A stretch of DNA of 64,000 nucleotides from JAHEGP01 sp963792875 (GTDB lineage: Bacteria > Pseudomonadota > Gammaproteobacteria > Pseudomonadales > JAHEGP01): positions 1-64,000 of the forward strand of contig CAWBXV010000008.1 in assembly GCA_963792875.1 (NCBI GenBank). The letters are read 5' to 3'. Position 1 is the first letter of the stretch. Each line of letters starts with the position of its first letter. Shown here in pieces: positions 53,531 to 61,731 of this stretch. A model generated the notes under the pieces. The model ran no database searches. It saw only the letters and a program-made list of their open reading frames with translations, and was not told the origin of the DNA. Both the position numbers and the translations under genes were made by a program.

Positions 53531-55168
53531 ATGAAAGCGTTGACGATCATTGCCGCCCAGACCAATCCGCTGGTGGGCGATATTCAGGGCAACACCGACG
53601 CCGTGCTCAGCCTGGCCCGGCGTTACCGCCACGAGGACGCCCCGGTCGTGCTGGTGTTTCCCGAACTCAACCTGACGGCATACCCGCCCGAGGACCTGCT
53701 GCTGCGCGACAGCGTGCAGCTGCGCATCGAGCGCTCGCTGAGGTGCCTGTGCGACGAGCTGCCGCCGCAGCTGTACGTCGTGGTCGGCTTCCCGGAGCGC
53801 ACGCCAGCCGGGCTGTGCAATGTGGCGGCGGTCATCCACCAGGGGGCCGTCATCGCGCGCTACGCCAAGCGCCTGCTGCCCAATTACCAGGTGTTCGACG
53901 AGAAGCGCTACTTCGTGCCGGGCGCGGGCAGCTGCGTCGTCGAGATCGCCGGCATCCCGGTCGCCCTGACCGTGTGCGAGGACGTCTGGGAGTTGCAGCC
54001 CACGCTCGACGCCAGGGCGGCCGGGGCCCGCCTGATGCTCAACATCAACGCGTCCCCCTTCCATATCGGCAAGCCGGCGGAGCGCGTGCAGGTGCTCGGG
54101 CAGCGGGCGCGGGAAGGCGACATGCCCATCGTCTACGTCAATCAGGTCGGCGGGCAGGATGAACTGGTCTTCGATGGCGGCTCATTTGCCCTGGACGCGC
54201 AGGGTCAGCTGTGCATGTCCGCGCCCAGCTATGCGAGCGGAACCTTCGAGGTGCATGCCGTCTATGATCCGGTGACGGCCCAGTGCCGGCTCCACTCATC
54301 CATACACAGTCCGCCGCTCGAGCGTCTGCCCAGCATCTACCAGGCGCTGCAGCTGGGGGTGCGCGATTACGTCGACAAGAACGGCTTCCCGGGCGTCGTG
54401 CTGGGGCTGTCGGGCGGCATCGATTCAGCCCTGACGCTGGCCATCGCGGTGGATGCCCTGGGCGCCGACCGGGTGGCGGCGGTGATGATGCCGTTTCGCT
54501 ATACCTCGCGCATGAGCCGCGACGATGCCGCGGACCAGGCGCGCCGCCTGGGCGTGCGCTTCAGCTCGATTCCCATCGAGGCGATGTACAGCGCGTTCAT
54601 CGACGCGCTCGCCCCTGAATTCGGCGATGCGCCGCCCGATGCCGCCGAGGAAAATCTGCAGGCCCGCTGCCGGGGGGTGCTGCTCATGGCCATCTCCAAC
54701 AAGCGGCGGCTGCTGGTGCTGACCACCGGCAACAAGAGCGAGCTGGCGGTGGGGTACTCGACGCTGTATGGCGACATGGCGGGCGGTTTCGATGTGCTCA
54801 AAGATGTTCCCAAGACGTTGGTGTTCGAGCTGGCCCGCTACCGCAACGGCCTCGGCCCGGCGATCCCCGAGCGCGTCATCGAGCGGCCGCCCTCGGCGGA
54901 GCTGCGGCCCGATCAGAAGGATGAGGACAGCCTGCCGCCGTACGAAGAGCTCGACGCCATCCTTCAGCGCTATGTGGAGCAGGACCGCAGCGCGGCGGCC
55001 ATCATCGCCGACGGCTTTGATGCCGATACGGTGGCCAAGGTGATCCGCCTGGTCGACCTCAACGAGTACAAGCGCCGCCAGGCCCCTCCCGGCGTGCGCA
55101 TCACGCAGCGGGGCTTTGGCAGGGACCGGCGCTACCCGATCACCAGCGGCTGGACCTTGGGAGACTAG
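53531..55168 (+). CDS. nadE: glutamine-dependent NAD+ synthetase
   Basis: NadE amidates nicotinate adenine dinucleotide to NAD, using ammonia from glutamine. The 545-residue protein has an N-terminal nitrilase-type glutaminase with its Glu (FPELNLTAYP), Lys (KRLLPNYQ) and Cys (TVCEDVW) residues. The synthetase domain has the PP-loop LSGGIDSALT (about 292-301). The shorter glutamine-type arrangement is the one common in proteobacteria. It is divergent from pilS and convergent with bamD, 18 bases away. Confidence 0.96.
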   Translation: MKALTIIAAQTNPLVGDIQGNTDAVLSLARRYRHEDAPVVLVFPELNLTAYPPEDLLLRDSVQLRIERSLRCLCDELPPQLYVVVGFPERTPAGLCNVAAVIHQGAVIARYAKRLLPNYQVFDEKRYFVPGAGSCVVEIAGIPVALTVCEDVWELQPTLDARAAGARLMLNINASPFHIGKPAERVQVLGQRAREGDMPIVYVNQVGGQDELVFDGGSFALDAQGQLCMSAPSYASGTFEVHAVYDPVTAQCRLHSSIHSPPLERLPSIYQALQLGVRDYVDKNGFPGVVLGLSGGIDSALTLAIAVDALGADRVAAVMMPFRYTSRMSRDDAADQARRLGVRFSSIPIEAMYSAFIDALAPEFGDAPPDAAEENLQARCRGVLLMAISNKRRLLVLTTGNKSELAVGYSTLYGDMAGGFDVLKDVPKTLVFELARYRNGLGPAIPERVIERPPSAELRPDQKDEDSLPPYEELDAILQRYVEQDRSAAAIIADGFDADTVAKVIRLVDLNEYKRRQAPPGVRITQRGFGRDRRYPITSGWTLGD

Positions 55169-55186
55169 CGGGCCCCGGTTGCGGGC

Positions 55187-56086
55187 TCACAGATAGGGCT
55201 CGTACTTCTTCTTGTGGTTGATCTGCGGCGGCGCGGCGCGGCCGAACAGACCGAAGGTGAGGCGCGCCAGCCAATGGGGTTTGGCGCCCTGCTCGTTGTA
55301 GACCTCGATGAATTGCCCGTCTTTGGTGAGATTGGGGTGGTCGGGGAAATTGGCCTTCAGTACCGCCAGGCTGGCGTCTGCCAGCTGGTTTTCGCCCAGG
55401 ATCCTGTAGGCCTGGACCATGATGGCCAGGGCGTCGGGCACCGACGGCGCCATCGGGAAGTTCTCCACGACGTACTGCCCGCGGTTTGCGGCGGCCAGGA
55501 AGGCCCGGCGCTTCAGGTAGTAGTTGGCGACGTTGATCTCGTAGCGCGCCAGCAGGTTGCGCAGATAGCTCATGCGCGCGCTGGCGTCGGCGGCGTATTC
55601 ACTGTTGGGGAAGCGCGCCAGCAGCTGCGAGAAGTCGTTGAACGACTGCCGCGCCGAGCCCGGGTCGCGGGCCGACATATCGCTGGTCGAGAAGCGCTCG
55701 AACAGGCCCTTGCCGTGCTGATAATTGGCCAGGCCGCGCATATAGTAGGCGTAGTCGGCGTTGGGGTGCTGAGGGTGCAGGCGGATAAAGCGCTCGGCCG
55801 TCTCGATCGAGGCATCGAAGTCGAAGGCGCGGTAGTAGGCGTAGATCAGCTCCAGCTGGGCCTGCTCCGCATACGGGCCGAAGGGGTAGCGCGCCTCGAG
55901 GCTCTGCAGGTCGGCGATGGCCTGCGCGTAATTGCTGTCATTGAGCTGTTTGGCGGCGGCTTCGTAGAGCGCCTGTTCGCTGCGTTCCTCGTCGGGAAGC
56001 TTGTCCTTCGACGAGCAGGCCGCGAGCATCTGAACGGCCAGCAGGATGATGATAGTATGGGCAGAAGGCCGATTTCCAGAGCGCAT
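55187..56086 (-). CDS. bamD: outer-membrane assembly lipoprotein BamD
   Basis: BamD is the essential lipoprotein of the BAM complex that inserts outer-membrane proteins. The 299-residue protein has a lipobox LAAC with lipidated C24 and TPR-like repeats (YEAAAKQLNDSNYAQAI; RFIRLHPQHPNADYAYYMRGLA; FPNSEYA). The C-terminal extension after about 255 is longer than in E. coli. The ATG at 56086 puts the lipobox at a normal distance; upstream in-frame codons would spoil the signal. It is divergent from rluD, with a 122-bp gap. Confidence 0.96.
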   Translation of the reverse strand: MRSGNRPSAHTIIILLAVQMLAACSSKDKLPDEERSEQALYEAAAKQLNDSNYAQAIADLQSLEARYPFGPYAEQAQLELIYAYYRAFDFDASIETAERFIRLHPQHPNADYAYYMRGLANYQHGKGLFERFSTSDMSARDPGSARQSFNDFSQLLARFPNSEYAADASARMSYLRNLLARYEINVANYYLKRRAFLAAANRGQYVVENFPMAPSVPDALAIMVQAYRILGENQLADASLAVLKANFPDHPNLTKDGQFIEVYNEQGAKPHWLARLTFGLFGRAAPPQINHKKKYEPYL

Positions 56087-56208
56087 GGCGTTGCTCGTCA
56101 GTTGCGAAGGGCGGGCACAGTGGGAGCCGCGTAACATGATTGCGCATTTAATCACAACGACGGCCACAGCCCAAGCGGGTGGTGGCGATCAGGGCCGGGA
56201 GCAGCGCG

Positions 56209-57159
56209 TTGCAGCCGATTGACGATTGCGCCAGGGTGACGACCGAGCTGGCGGGCCAGCGGCTCGACCAGGCCGCTGCGCGCCTGTTTGCCGACTACTC
56301 GCGCAGCCGCCTGAAGACCTGGATACTGTCCGGTGAGCTGCGCGTCAACGGGGCGCTCTGCCAGCCCCGCCACAAACTCAGCGTCGGCGATCAGTTGACG
56401 CTGAGGGCGGTGCCCGACGCCGATGAGCGGTGGCAGGCACAGCCGCTGGGGCTGTCGGTGGTCTACGAGGATGCCGCGCTGCTGGTGATCGACAAGCCGG
56501 CCGGGCTGGTGGTGCATCCGGCAGCGGGACACCGCGATGGCACGCTGCTCAACGCGCTGTTGCACTACTGCGCCGGGCTCGCGGCGGTCCCGCGCGCCGG
56601 CATCGTGCATCGCCTCGACCGCGACACGACCGGTCTCATGGTGGTGGCCAAGACGCTCGCCAGTCATGCGAGCCTGGTGGCGCAGCTGCAGGCCCGCTCG
56701 GTGAAGCGGCGCTATCAGGCCGTGGTCAACGGGACCCTGCGCGCCGGCGGAACGATCAACGAGCCGATGGGCAGGCACCCGGCACAGCGCACCAGGATGG
56801 CCGTGGTCAGGGCCGGCGGCAAGGAGGCGATCACCCACTTCCGCATCGGCGAGCGCTTTCCCGCCCACACCCTGCTCAATATCGACCTCGAGACCGGGCG
56901 CACGCACCAGATACGCGTGCACATGGCCTACCTGGGACACCCGCTGGTGGGCGATCCCGTCTACGGCGGCAGGTTGCGCCTGCCACCCGGCGCCCCGGAG
57001 CCGCTGCGCGAGGCGCTGCTGGGCTTCCGCCGCCAGGCTCTGCACGCCTGGCACCTGGCGCTGTGCCATCCGGACACCGGCCGCGGCATGGCCTGGGAGG
57101 CGCCGCTGCCGGCCGATCTGAGCGCGCTGCTGCAGGCGCTGCGCGAGGCGCGCGCGTGA
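56209..57159 (+). CDS. rluD: 23S rRNA pseudouridine synthase RluD
   Basis: RluD makes pseudouridines in helix 69 of 23S rRNA. The protein has an N-terminal S4 domain (RLDQAAARLFADYSRSRLK) and the catalytic motif HRLDRDTTGL with the nucleophilic aspartate. The C-terminal part includes ETGRTHQIRVHM and GDPVYGG. I favour a TTG start at 56209 (316 residues), which has GGGAG seven bases upstream; a GTG at 56179 is an alternative. As in other gammaproteobacteria it lies between bamD and the yfiH gene, which starts inside its stop (GTGA). Confidence 0.93.
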   Translation: MQPIDDCARVTTELAGQRLDQAAARLFADYSRSRLKTWILSGELRVNGALCQPRHKLSVGDQLTLRAVPDADERWQAQPLGLSVVYEDAALLVIDKPAGLVVHPAAGHRDGTLLNALLHYCAGLAAVPRAGIVHRLDRDTTGLMVVAKTLASHASLVAQLQARSVKRRYQAVVNGTLRAGGTINEPMGRHPAQRTRMAVVRAGGKEAITHFRIGERFPAHTLLNIDLETGRTHQIRVHMAYLGHPLVGDPVYGGRLRLPPGAPEPLREALLGFRRQALHAWHLALCHPDTGRGMAWEAPLPADLSALLQALREARA

Positions 57160-57944
57160 GCGCCGTGCCGGCGGGCTGGCTGCGGCCCGAGTGGCCGGCG
57201 CCGGGCGGCGTGCGGGCGCTGGTGACGACGCGGGGCGCGGGTGCCGAGGCGCCGGCCGCGCCGTTTGGCACCTTCAATCTGGCGACTCATGTCGGCGATG
57301 ACCCGGCTCGCGTCGTCGCCAACCGGCAGCGGCTGCAGCAGTGCCTCGGCGTCGGGCGCGTGCAGTGGCTGCAGCAGGTGCACGGCACCGAGGTGCTGCG
57401 GCTGGCCGGCGGCAGCGGCGATGCCGAACCGGAGCCGCCCTGCGCCGATGGTCTGTACACGCGGGCGCCGGGTCTCGCGCTCGCCATCATGACCGCCGAT
57501 TGCCTGCCGATCCTGCTGTGCGATCGCAGTGGCCGTGAGATTGCCGCGCTGCACGCGGGCTGGCGAGGGCTTGCCGCCGGCATCGTAGCGCAGGGCGTCG
57601 CGGCCTTCAGGGTCCCTGGCGCGGAGCTGCTGGCCTGGCTCGGTCCGGCGATTGGTCCCGATCACTTCGAGGTCGGCGGCGAGGTGCGGGCTGCCTTCCT
57701 GCGCGACGCCTCCCGGGGTGGCCTGGGGGCGGGCGCCGGAGCCGCTTTCAGCCCGGCGCGCAGGCCTGGCCACTACTTCTGCGATCTTTACCGGTTGGCG
57801 CGCCTGGCGCTGGCACAGTGCGGCGTGGAGGCGGTCTACGGAGGCGGCTGGTGCACGGCGTGCGAGCGCGAGCGGTTTTTTTCCTATCGCGCCGAGGGGC
57901 GCTGCGGCCGCATGACCTCGCTCATCTGGCTGGATCCGGGTTGA
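57156..57944 (+). CDS. yfiH: YfiH/PgeF family protein (laccase domain)
   Basis: This family is described as a peptidoglycan-editing factor (PgeF) and as a purine nucleoside-active enzyme. The 262-residue protein has the copper/zinc-binding residues HGTEV (about 71-75), the MTADCLPILL cysteine and the HAGWRGL histidine. The C-terminal CTACERERFFSYR motif is present. The GTG start at 57156 overlaps the rluD stop. The order bamD / rluD-yfiH-clpB is as in E. coli and Pseudomonas. Confidence 0.94.
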   Translation: MSAVPAGWLRPEWPAPGGVRALVTTRGAGAEAPAAPFGTFNLATHVGDDPARVVANRQRLQQCLGVGRVQWLQQVHGTEVLRLAGGSGDAEPEPPCADGLYTRAPGLALAIMTADCLPILLCDRSGREIAALHAGWRGLAAGIVAQGVAAFRVPGAELLAWLGPAIGPDHFEVGGEVRAAFLRDASRGGLGAGAGAAFSPARRPGHYFCDLYRLARLALAQCGVEAVYGGGWCTACERERFFSYRAEGRCGRMTSLIWLDPG

Positions 57945-58005
57945 TCGCACGGCCCCGCGTGGCGCTGCCGGCGACGCTCTGGCGCGCCGCTCGATCAGCG
58001 GCAGT

Positions 58006-58031
58006 CTTGATATCCCGCCCGGCGCCCCTAT
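58006..58031 (+). promoter_or_regulatory. sigma-32-like heat-shock promoter for clpB
   Basis: CTTGATA (58006-58012) and CCCCTAT (58025-58031) resemble the heat-shock consensus CTTGAAA and CCCCATnT, with 12 bases between. It lies about 130 bases before clpB, a known heat-shock gene. The -10 has an extra T compared with consensus. Confidence 0.5.
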
Positions 58032-58161
58032 GTACAAGGCAACAGCTTACAGGGCGCCACGTCCCTGGATCGTGCCCCCAAGGGGGCGCGGTCACCGCCG
58101 GCGGGTCAGGCTGGCCGGCGGCGGGCCGTGGTGCCGGTGACATTTTCCTGGGAGGGATGCG

Positions 58162-60738
58162 ATGCGTATCGATAAATTGACCAATCAACTGCAGCAGGCG
58201 CTGTCCGACGCGCAGTCGTTGGCGGTGGGGCGCGATAACAACCAGATAGAACCTGCTCATCTGTTGCTGGCGCTGGTGGAACAGGATGGCAGCTCGGTGA
58301 GGCCGCTGCTGTCGCAGGCGGGCGTCAACGTGGGCGGCCTGCGCAAGGCGCTCGGTGAGAAGCTGGATCACCTGGCCAAGGTGGCCAGACCGACCGGTGA
58401 GGTGCAGGTGTCCCCCGAGCTTGGGCGCCTGCTCAATCGCGCCGACCGGCTGGCGCAGCAGCGCGGCGATAAATTCATTCCCAGCGAGCTGGTGCTGCTG
58501 GCGTTGCTGGATGACGACGGCGACGTGGCCAAAGTGCTCAAGGCTGCCGGCGCCGATCGCCAGCTCATCGAGCAGGCCATCGACCGCGTGCGCGGCGGCG
58601 CAGCCGTCGATGACCCTGAAGCCGAGGGCAGCAGGCAGGCGCTGGAGCGCTTCACCATCGACCTGACCGAGCGCGCGGAGCGGGGCAAGCTGGACCCGGT
58701 CATCGGCCGGGACGACGAGATCCGCCGCACCGTGCAGGTGCTGCAGCGCCGCACCAAGAACAACCCCGTCCTGATCGGCGAACCCGGTGTCGGCAAGACC
58801 GCGATCGTCGAGGGGCTGGCGCTGCGCATCGTCAACGGCGAGGTGCCCGAGGGCATTCGCAACAAGCGCATCCTCTCGCTCGACATGGGTTCGCTGCTGG
58901 CCGGCGCCAAGTACCGCGGCGAGTTCGAGGAGCGCCTCAAGAGCGTGCTCAGCGAGCTGGCCAAGGAGGAGGGCAGGGTGATCCTGTTCATCGACGAACT
59001 GCACACGATGGTCGGTGCGGGCAAGGCCGAGGGCGCGATGGACGCCGGCAACATGCTCAAGCCGGCGCTGGCCCGGGGCGAACTGCATTGCGTCGGCGCC
59101 ACCACGCTGGATGAATACCGCAAATACATCGAGAAGGACGCGGCGCTGGAGCGGCGCTTCCAGAAGGTGCTGGTGGACGAGCCCAACGAGGAGGACACCA
59201 TCGCCATTCTGCGCGGCCTCAAGGAGCGCTACGAGGTACACCATGGCGTCGATATCACCGACTCGGCCATCATCGCCGCGACGCGGCTCTCGCAGCGCTA
59301 TATCTCCGACCGCCAGCTGCCCGACAAGGCGATCGACCTGGTGGACGAGGCGGCCAGCCGCATCCGCATGGAGATCGACAGCAAGCCGGAATCCATGGAC
59401 AAGCTGCACCGGCGGCTGATCCAGCTCAAGATCGAGCGTGAGGCCGTCAAGAAGGACGACGACGAGTCGGCCCGCAAGCGCCTGCAGAAGCTGGAGCAGG
59501 ATATCGCGCAGGTGGAGCGTGAGTACGCGGATCTGGAGGAGATCTGGAAGGCCGAGAAGGCGTCGCTGCAGGGATCCGCGCAGGCCCGGAGTGAGCTGGA
59601 GGCCGCCCGGCTGGAGCTCGAGGCCGCCAGCCGCGCCGGCGACCTGAGCCGCATGTCCGAGCTGCAGTACGGCATCATCCCCGCGCTGGAGAAGCGCATC
59701 GCGGCAACCGAGCAGGGCGGGCACGAGCCGCACCAGCTGCTGCGCAACAAGGTGACCGAGGACGAGATCGCCGAGGTCGTCTCCAAGTGGACCGGCGTGC
59801 CGGTGTCCCGCATGCTCGAGGCCGAGCGCACCAAGCTGCTGCGCATGGAGGAGGCCCTGCACGCGCGCGTCGTCGGTCAGGACGAGGCCGTAACGGCGGT
59901 CGCCAACGCCGTGCGCCGCTCCCGCGCGGGGCTCTCCGATCCCAACCGCCCCAACGGCTCGTTTCTGTTTCTGGGACCCACTGGCGTGGGCAAGACCGAG
60001 CTGTGCAAAGCGCTGGCGGAGTTCCTGTTCGATACCCAGGAGGCCATGGTGCGCATCGACATGTCGGAGTTCATGGAGAAGCACTCCGTGGCGCGCCTGA
60101 TCGGGGCGCCTCCGGGCTATGTCGGCTACGAGGAGGGCGGTTATCTGACCGAGCTGGTGCGGCGCAAGCCCTATTCGGTCATTCTGCTCGACGAAGTCGA
60201 AAAAGCGCATCCGGATGTGTTCAATATCCTGCTGCAGGTGCTGGAGGACGGCCGCCTGACCGATGGTCACGGGCGCACGGTGGACTTCCGCAACACCGTG
60301 GTGGTGATGACGTCCAATCTGGGCTCCAACCTGATCCAGGAGATGGCCGGCGATGAGAACTACGCCCGCATCAAGCGCGCGGTGATGGACGTGGTGGGGC
60401 GGCATTTCCGTCCCGAGTTTATCAACCGGGTCGACGAACTGGTGGTATTCCATCCGCTGCAGCGGGAGCAGATCGCCAGTATCGCCACTATCCAGCTGGA
60501 CCTGCTGCGGCAGCGCCTGGCCGACCGCGAGCTGACGCTGCAGTTGTCCAAGTCGGCAATGGATATGCTGGTGGAGGTGGGTTTTGATCCCGTCTACGGC
60601 GCCCGGCCGCTCAAGCGGGCGATTCAGAACGAGCTGGAAAATCCGCTGGCGCAACGGATTCTGGCCGGGGACTTCCCGCCCGGGTCAACCATCGAGGGGC
60701 ACGTGGTGGATGGTGTGATCCGCTTTCAGCCGGCGTGA
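58162..60738 (+). CDS. clpB: ATP-dependent disaggregase ClpB
   Basis: ClpB works with DnaK to rescue aggregated proteins. The 858-residue protein is full-length. It has the N-terminal repeat domain (1-145), the first AAA+ domain with GEPGVGKT (about 206-213), and the coiled-coil middle domain (about 405-525). The second AAA+ domain has GPTGVGKT (near 607) and the C-terminal arm GARPLKRAIQ. A ribosome site GGGAGGG precedes the ATG. The upstream sequence fits sigma-32 control. Confidence 0.98.
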   Translation: MRIDKLTNQLQQALSDAQSLAVGRDNNQIEPAHLLLALVEQDGSSVRPLLSQAGVNVGGLRKALGEKLDHLAKVARPTGEVQVSPELGRLLNRADRLAQQRGDKFIPSELVLLALLDDDGDVAKVLKAAGADRQLIEQAIDRVRGGAAVDDPEAEGSRQALERFTIDLTERAERGKLDPVIGRDDEIRRTVQVLQRRTKNNPVLIGEPGVGKTAIVEGLALRIVNGEVPEGIRNKRILSLDMGSLLAGAKYRGEFEERLKSVLSELAKEEGRVILFIDELHTMVGAGKAEGAMDAGNMLKPALARGELHCVGATTLDEYRKYIEKDAALERRFQKVLVDEPNEEDTIAILRGLKERYEVHHGVDITDSAIIAATRLSQRYISDRQLPDKAIDLVDEAASRIRMEIDSKPESMDKLHRRLIQLKIEREAVKKDDDESARKRLQKLEQDIAQVEREYADLEEIWKAEKASLQGSAQARSELEAARLELEAASRAGDLSRMSELQYGIIPALEKRIAATEQGGHEPHQLLRNKVTEDEIAEVVSKWTGVPVSRMLEAERTKLLRMEEALHARVVGQDEAVTAVANAVRRSRAGLSDPNRPNGSFLFLGPTGVGKTELCKALAEFLFDTQEAMVRIDMSEFMEKHSVARLIGAPPGYVGYEEGGYLTELVRRKPYSVILLDEVEKAHPDVFNILLQVLEDGRLTDGHGRTVDFRNTVVVMTSNLGSNLIQEMAGDENYARIKRAVMDVVGRHFRPEFINRVDELVVFHPLQREQIASIATIQLDLLRQRLADRELTLQLSKSAMDMLVEVGFDPVYGARPLKRAIQNELENPLAQRILAGDFPPGSTIEGHVVDGVIRFQPA

Positions 60739-60747
60739 GGCTCTGCT

Positions 60748-60778
60748 ACCTCAAGGGCGCTCGACGCGCCCTTGAGGT
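60748..60778. terminator. hairpin between clpB and the DUF4124 gene
   Basis: ACCTCAAGGGCG (60748-60759) pairs perfectly with CGCCCTTGAGGT (60767-60778) around a seven-base loop. It sits just after the clpB stop and just past the convergent DUF4124 stop, so it may terminate both; no long T-run follows on either strand. Confidence 0.65.
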
Positions 60779-60786
60779 GTGTCTGC

Positions 60787-61242
60787 TCAGCGGCAGTGCG
60801 CTTTGATGATGTCGCCCGCGGTGGCGATCTGTTCCTGCTTGGTGGCGTCGTCGAGAATGTGCGCCTTGCCATCGGCGTCGGTCTGCCGGATCAGGGCGTG
60901 GCTCTGGAGGATTTCCAGGTTGGTCCTGGCCTGCTGGCAGAGTTCGGCCGCCTTCTCCGCGCTCAGGCCGGAGGCCCTGGTGTCAGCGGCGGCGACCGCT
61001 TGCTGACGGTCGGCGGCGATAGCGGCGGGGGGTGCGTCTGCGGTCGACGCGGTCGAGGTGCCGGTGCTGATACGGATCGGCTGGGCGGCGCTGCCGGTAG
61101 GGGGGTAGTCGCCGTAGGTGACGTTGCCGGATTGATCGAGCCATTTGTACGTGGTGCGGGCCGCCGCCCACAGCGGATGGCACAGGGCTACACCGACGAC
61201 GAGCGCCAGCATGCGGCTGGCGATAGTGCATGACGTGTTCAC
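60787..61242 (-). CDS. DUF4124 domain-containing periplasmic protein
   Basis: This is a secreted 151-residue protein: signal peptide (about 1-27, cleaved near PLWA-AA), then the DUF4124 motif TYKWLDQSGNVTYGDYPP (about 31-48). A low-complexity Ala/Thr stretch and a helical C-terminus follow, with two cysteines. The function of the family is unknown. The GTG start at 61242 has a GGGGAGAG site four to five bases upstream. It converges on clpB and is divergent from the ilvI region. Confidence 0.82.
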   Translation of the reverse strand: MNTSCTIASRMLALVVGVALCHPLWAAARTTYKWLDQSGNVTYGDYPPTGSAAQPIRISTGTSTASTADAPPAAIAADRQQAVAAADTRASGLSAEKAAELCQQARTNLEILQSHALIRQTDADGKAHILDDATKQEQIATAGDIIKAHCR

Positions 61243-61358
61243 AGTCTCTCCCCGTTCGAACTGGCCATGCTATCAACATAATGGACGAAGTCGCCGCTGA
61301 CAAACGTCAACGCGGCAAACAGTGCGCCCGGTCACGCTCGCTGTGCCGGACGTGCGGA

Positions 61359-61387
61359 TTGACACCCAGTGGCGATTGGGGCAGAAT
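61359..61387 (+). promoter_or_regulatory. sigma-70 promoter for ilvIH
   Basis: TTGACA (61359-61364), a perfect -35, and CAGAAT (61382-61387), a fair -10, are 17 bases apart. Transcription would start near 61394 and leave a leader of about 340 nt before ilvI. Confidence 0.6.
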
Positions 61388-61405
61388 CCGGCCCTTGGCC
61401 GTGGA

Positions 61406-61419
61406 GGCCAGGCCTGGCC
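61406..61419. repeat. 14-bp palindrome at the ilvIH transcript start
   Basis: GGCCAGGCCTGGCC is a perfect palindrome 19 bases after the promoter -10. It may be an operator or form a small 5' hairpin; in GC-rich DNA chance is possible. Confidence 0.35.
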
Positions 61420-61731
61420 GGCGCTGTAACGTTCCCTGTCCGGGATGCGCGGGTGCATGTGGCACAGACCATTCCAGTGGCACCAACCAGCAGTAGCGGG
61501 CATTGCAGGCGGTTTATGGAGCCAACTCTCTCAGTAGTGCCAGAACCAGCAGCTGTTTCCTAGAGCCGATTTTCGTTCAGGCCGGCTCGTTGGGAGTCGG
61601 TAGCCATGGTCTATTCCTACCGCTCCCCGGGTGTCCCGCTGTGTTGCTGGCGGTGCTCAAGGGCGAAGTGTCGCGCGTGCCCCGGAGGGCTGCGCCTGGT
61701 GTTGTCCGACACACTCATGCAGAGGAAGACC

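Larger units (their letters stand above)
61243..61731 (+). other. long non-coding leader region of ilvIH
   Basis: Between the divergent DUF4124 gene and ilvI lie 489 bases without a supportable gene. They hold a promoter (61359-61387) and a 14-bp perfect palindrome (61406-61419) just after the predicted transcription start. I saw no leader peptide rich in Leu, Ile or Val codons and no clear antiterminator/terminator pair. Open frames here have no family resemblance. Confidence 0.55.

Noticed and set aside
57922..60654. 910-codon open frame antisense to clpB
   Set aside because: It is a composition shadow of clpB, with no ribosome site and no recognisable motif.
61606..61731. ilvI start at ATG 61606 or 61717
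   Set aside because: The first would add 42 Cys/Arg-rich residues not found in the family and the second lacks a ribosome site. The TTG at 61732 aligns with the E. coli start and has AGAGGAAG.
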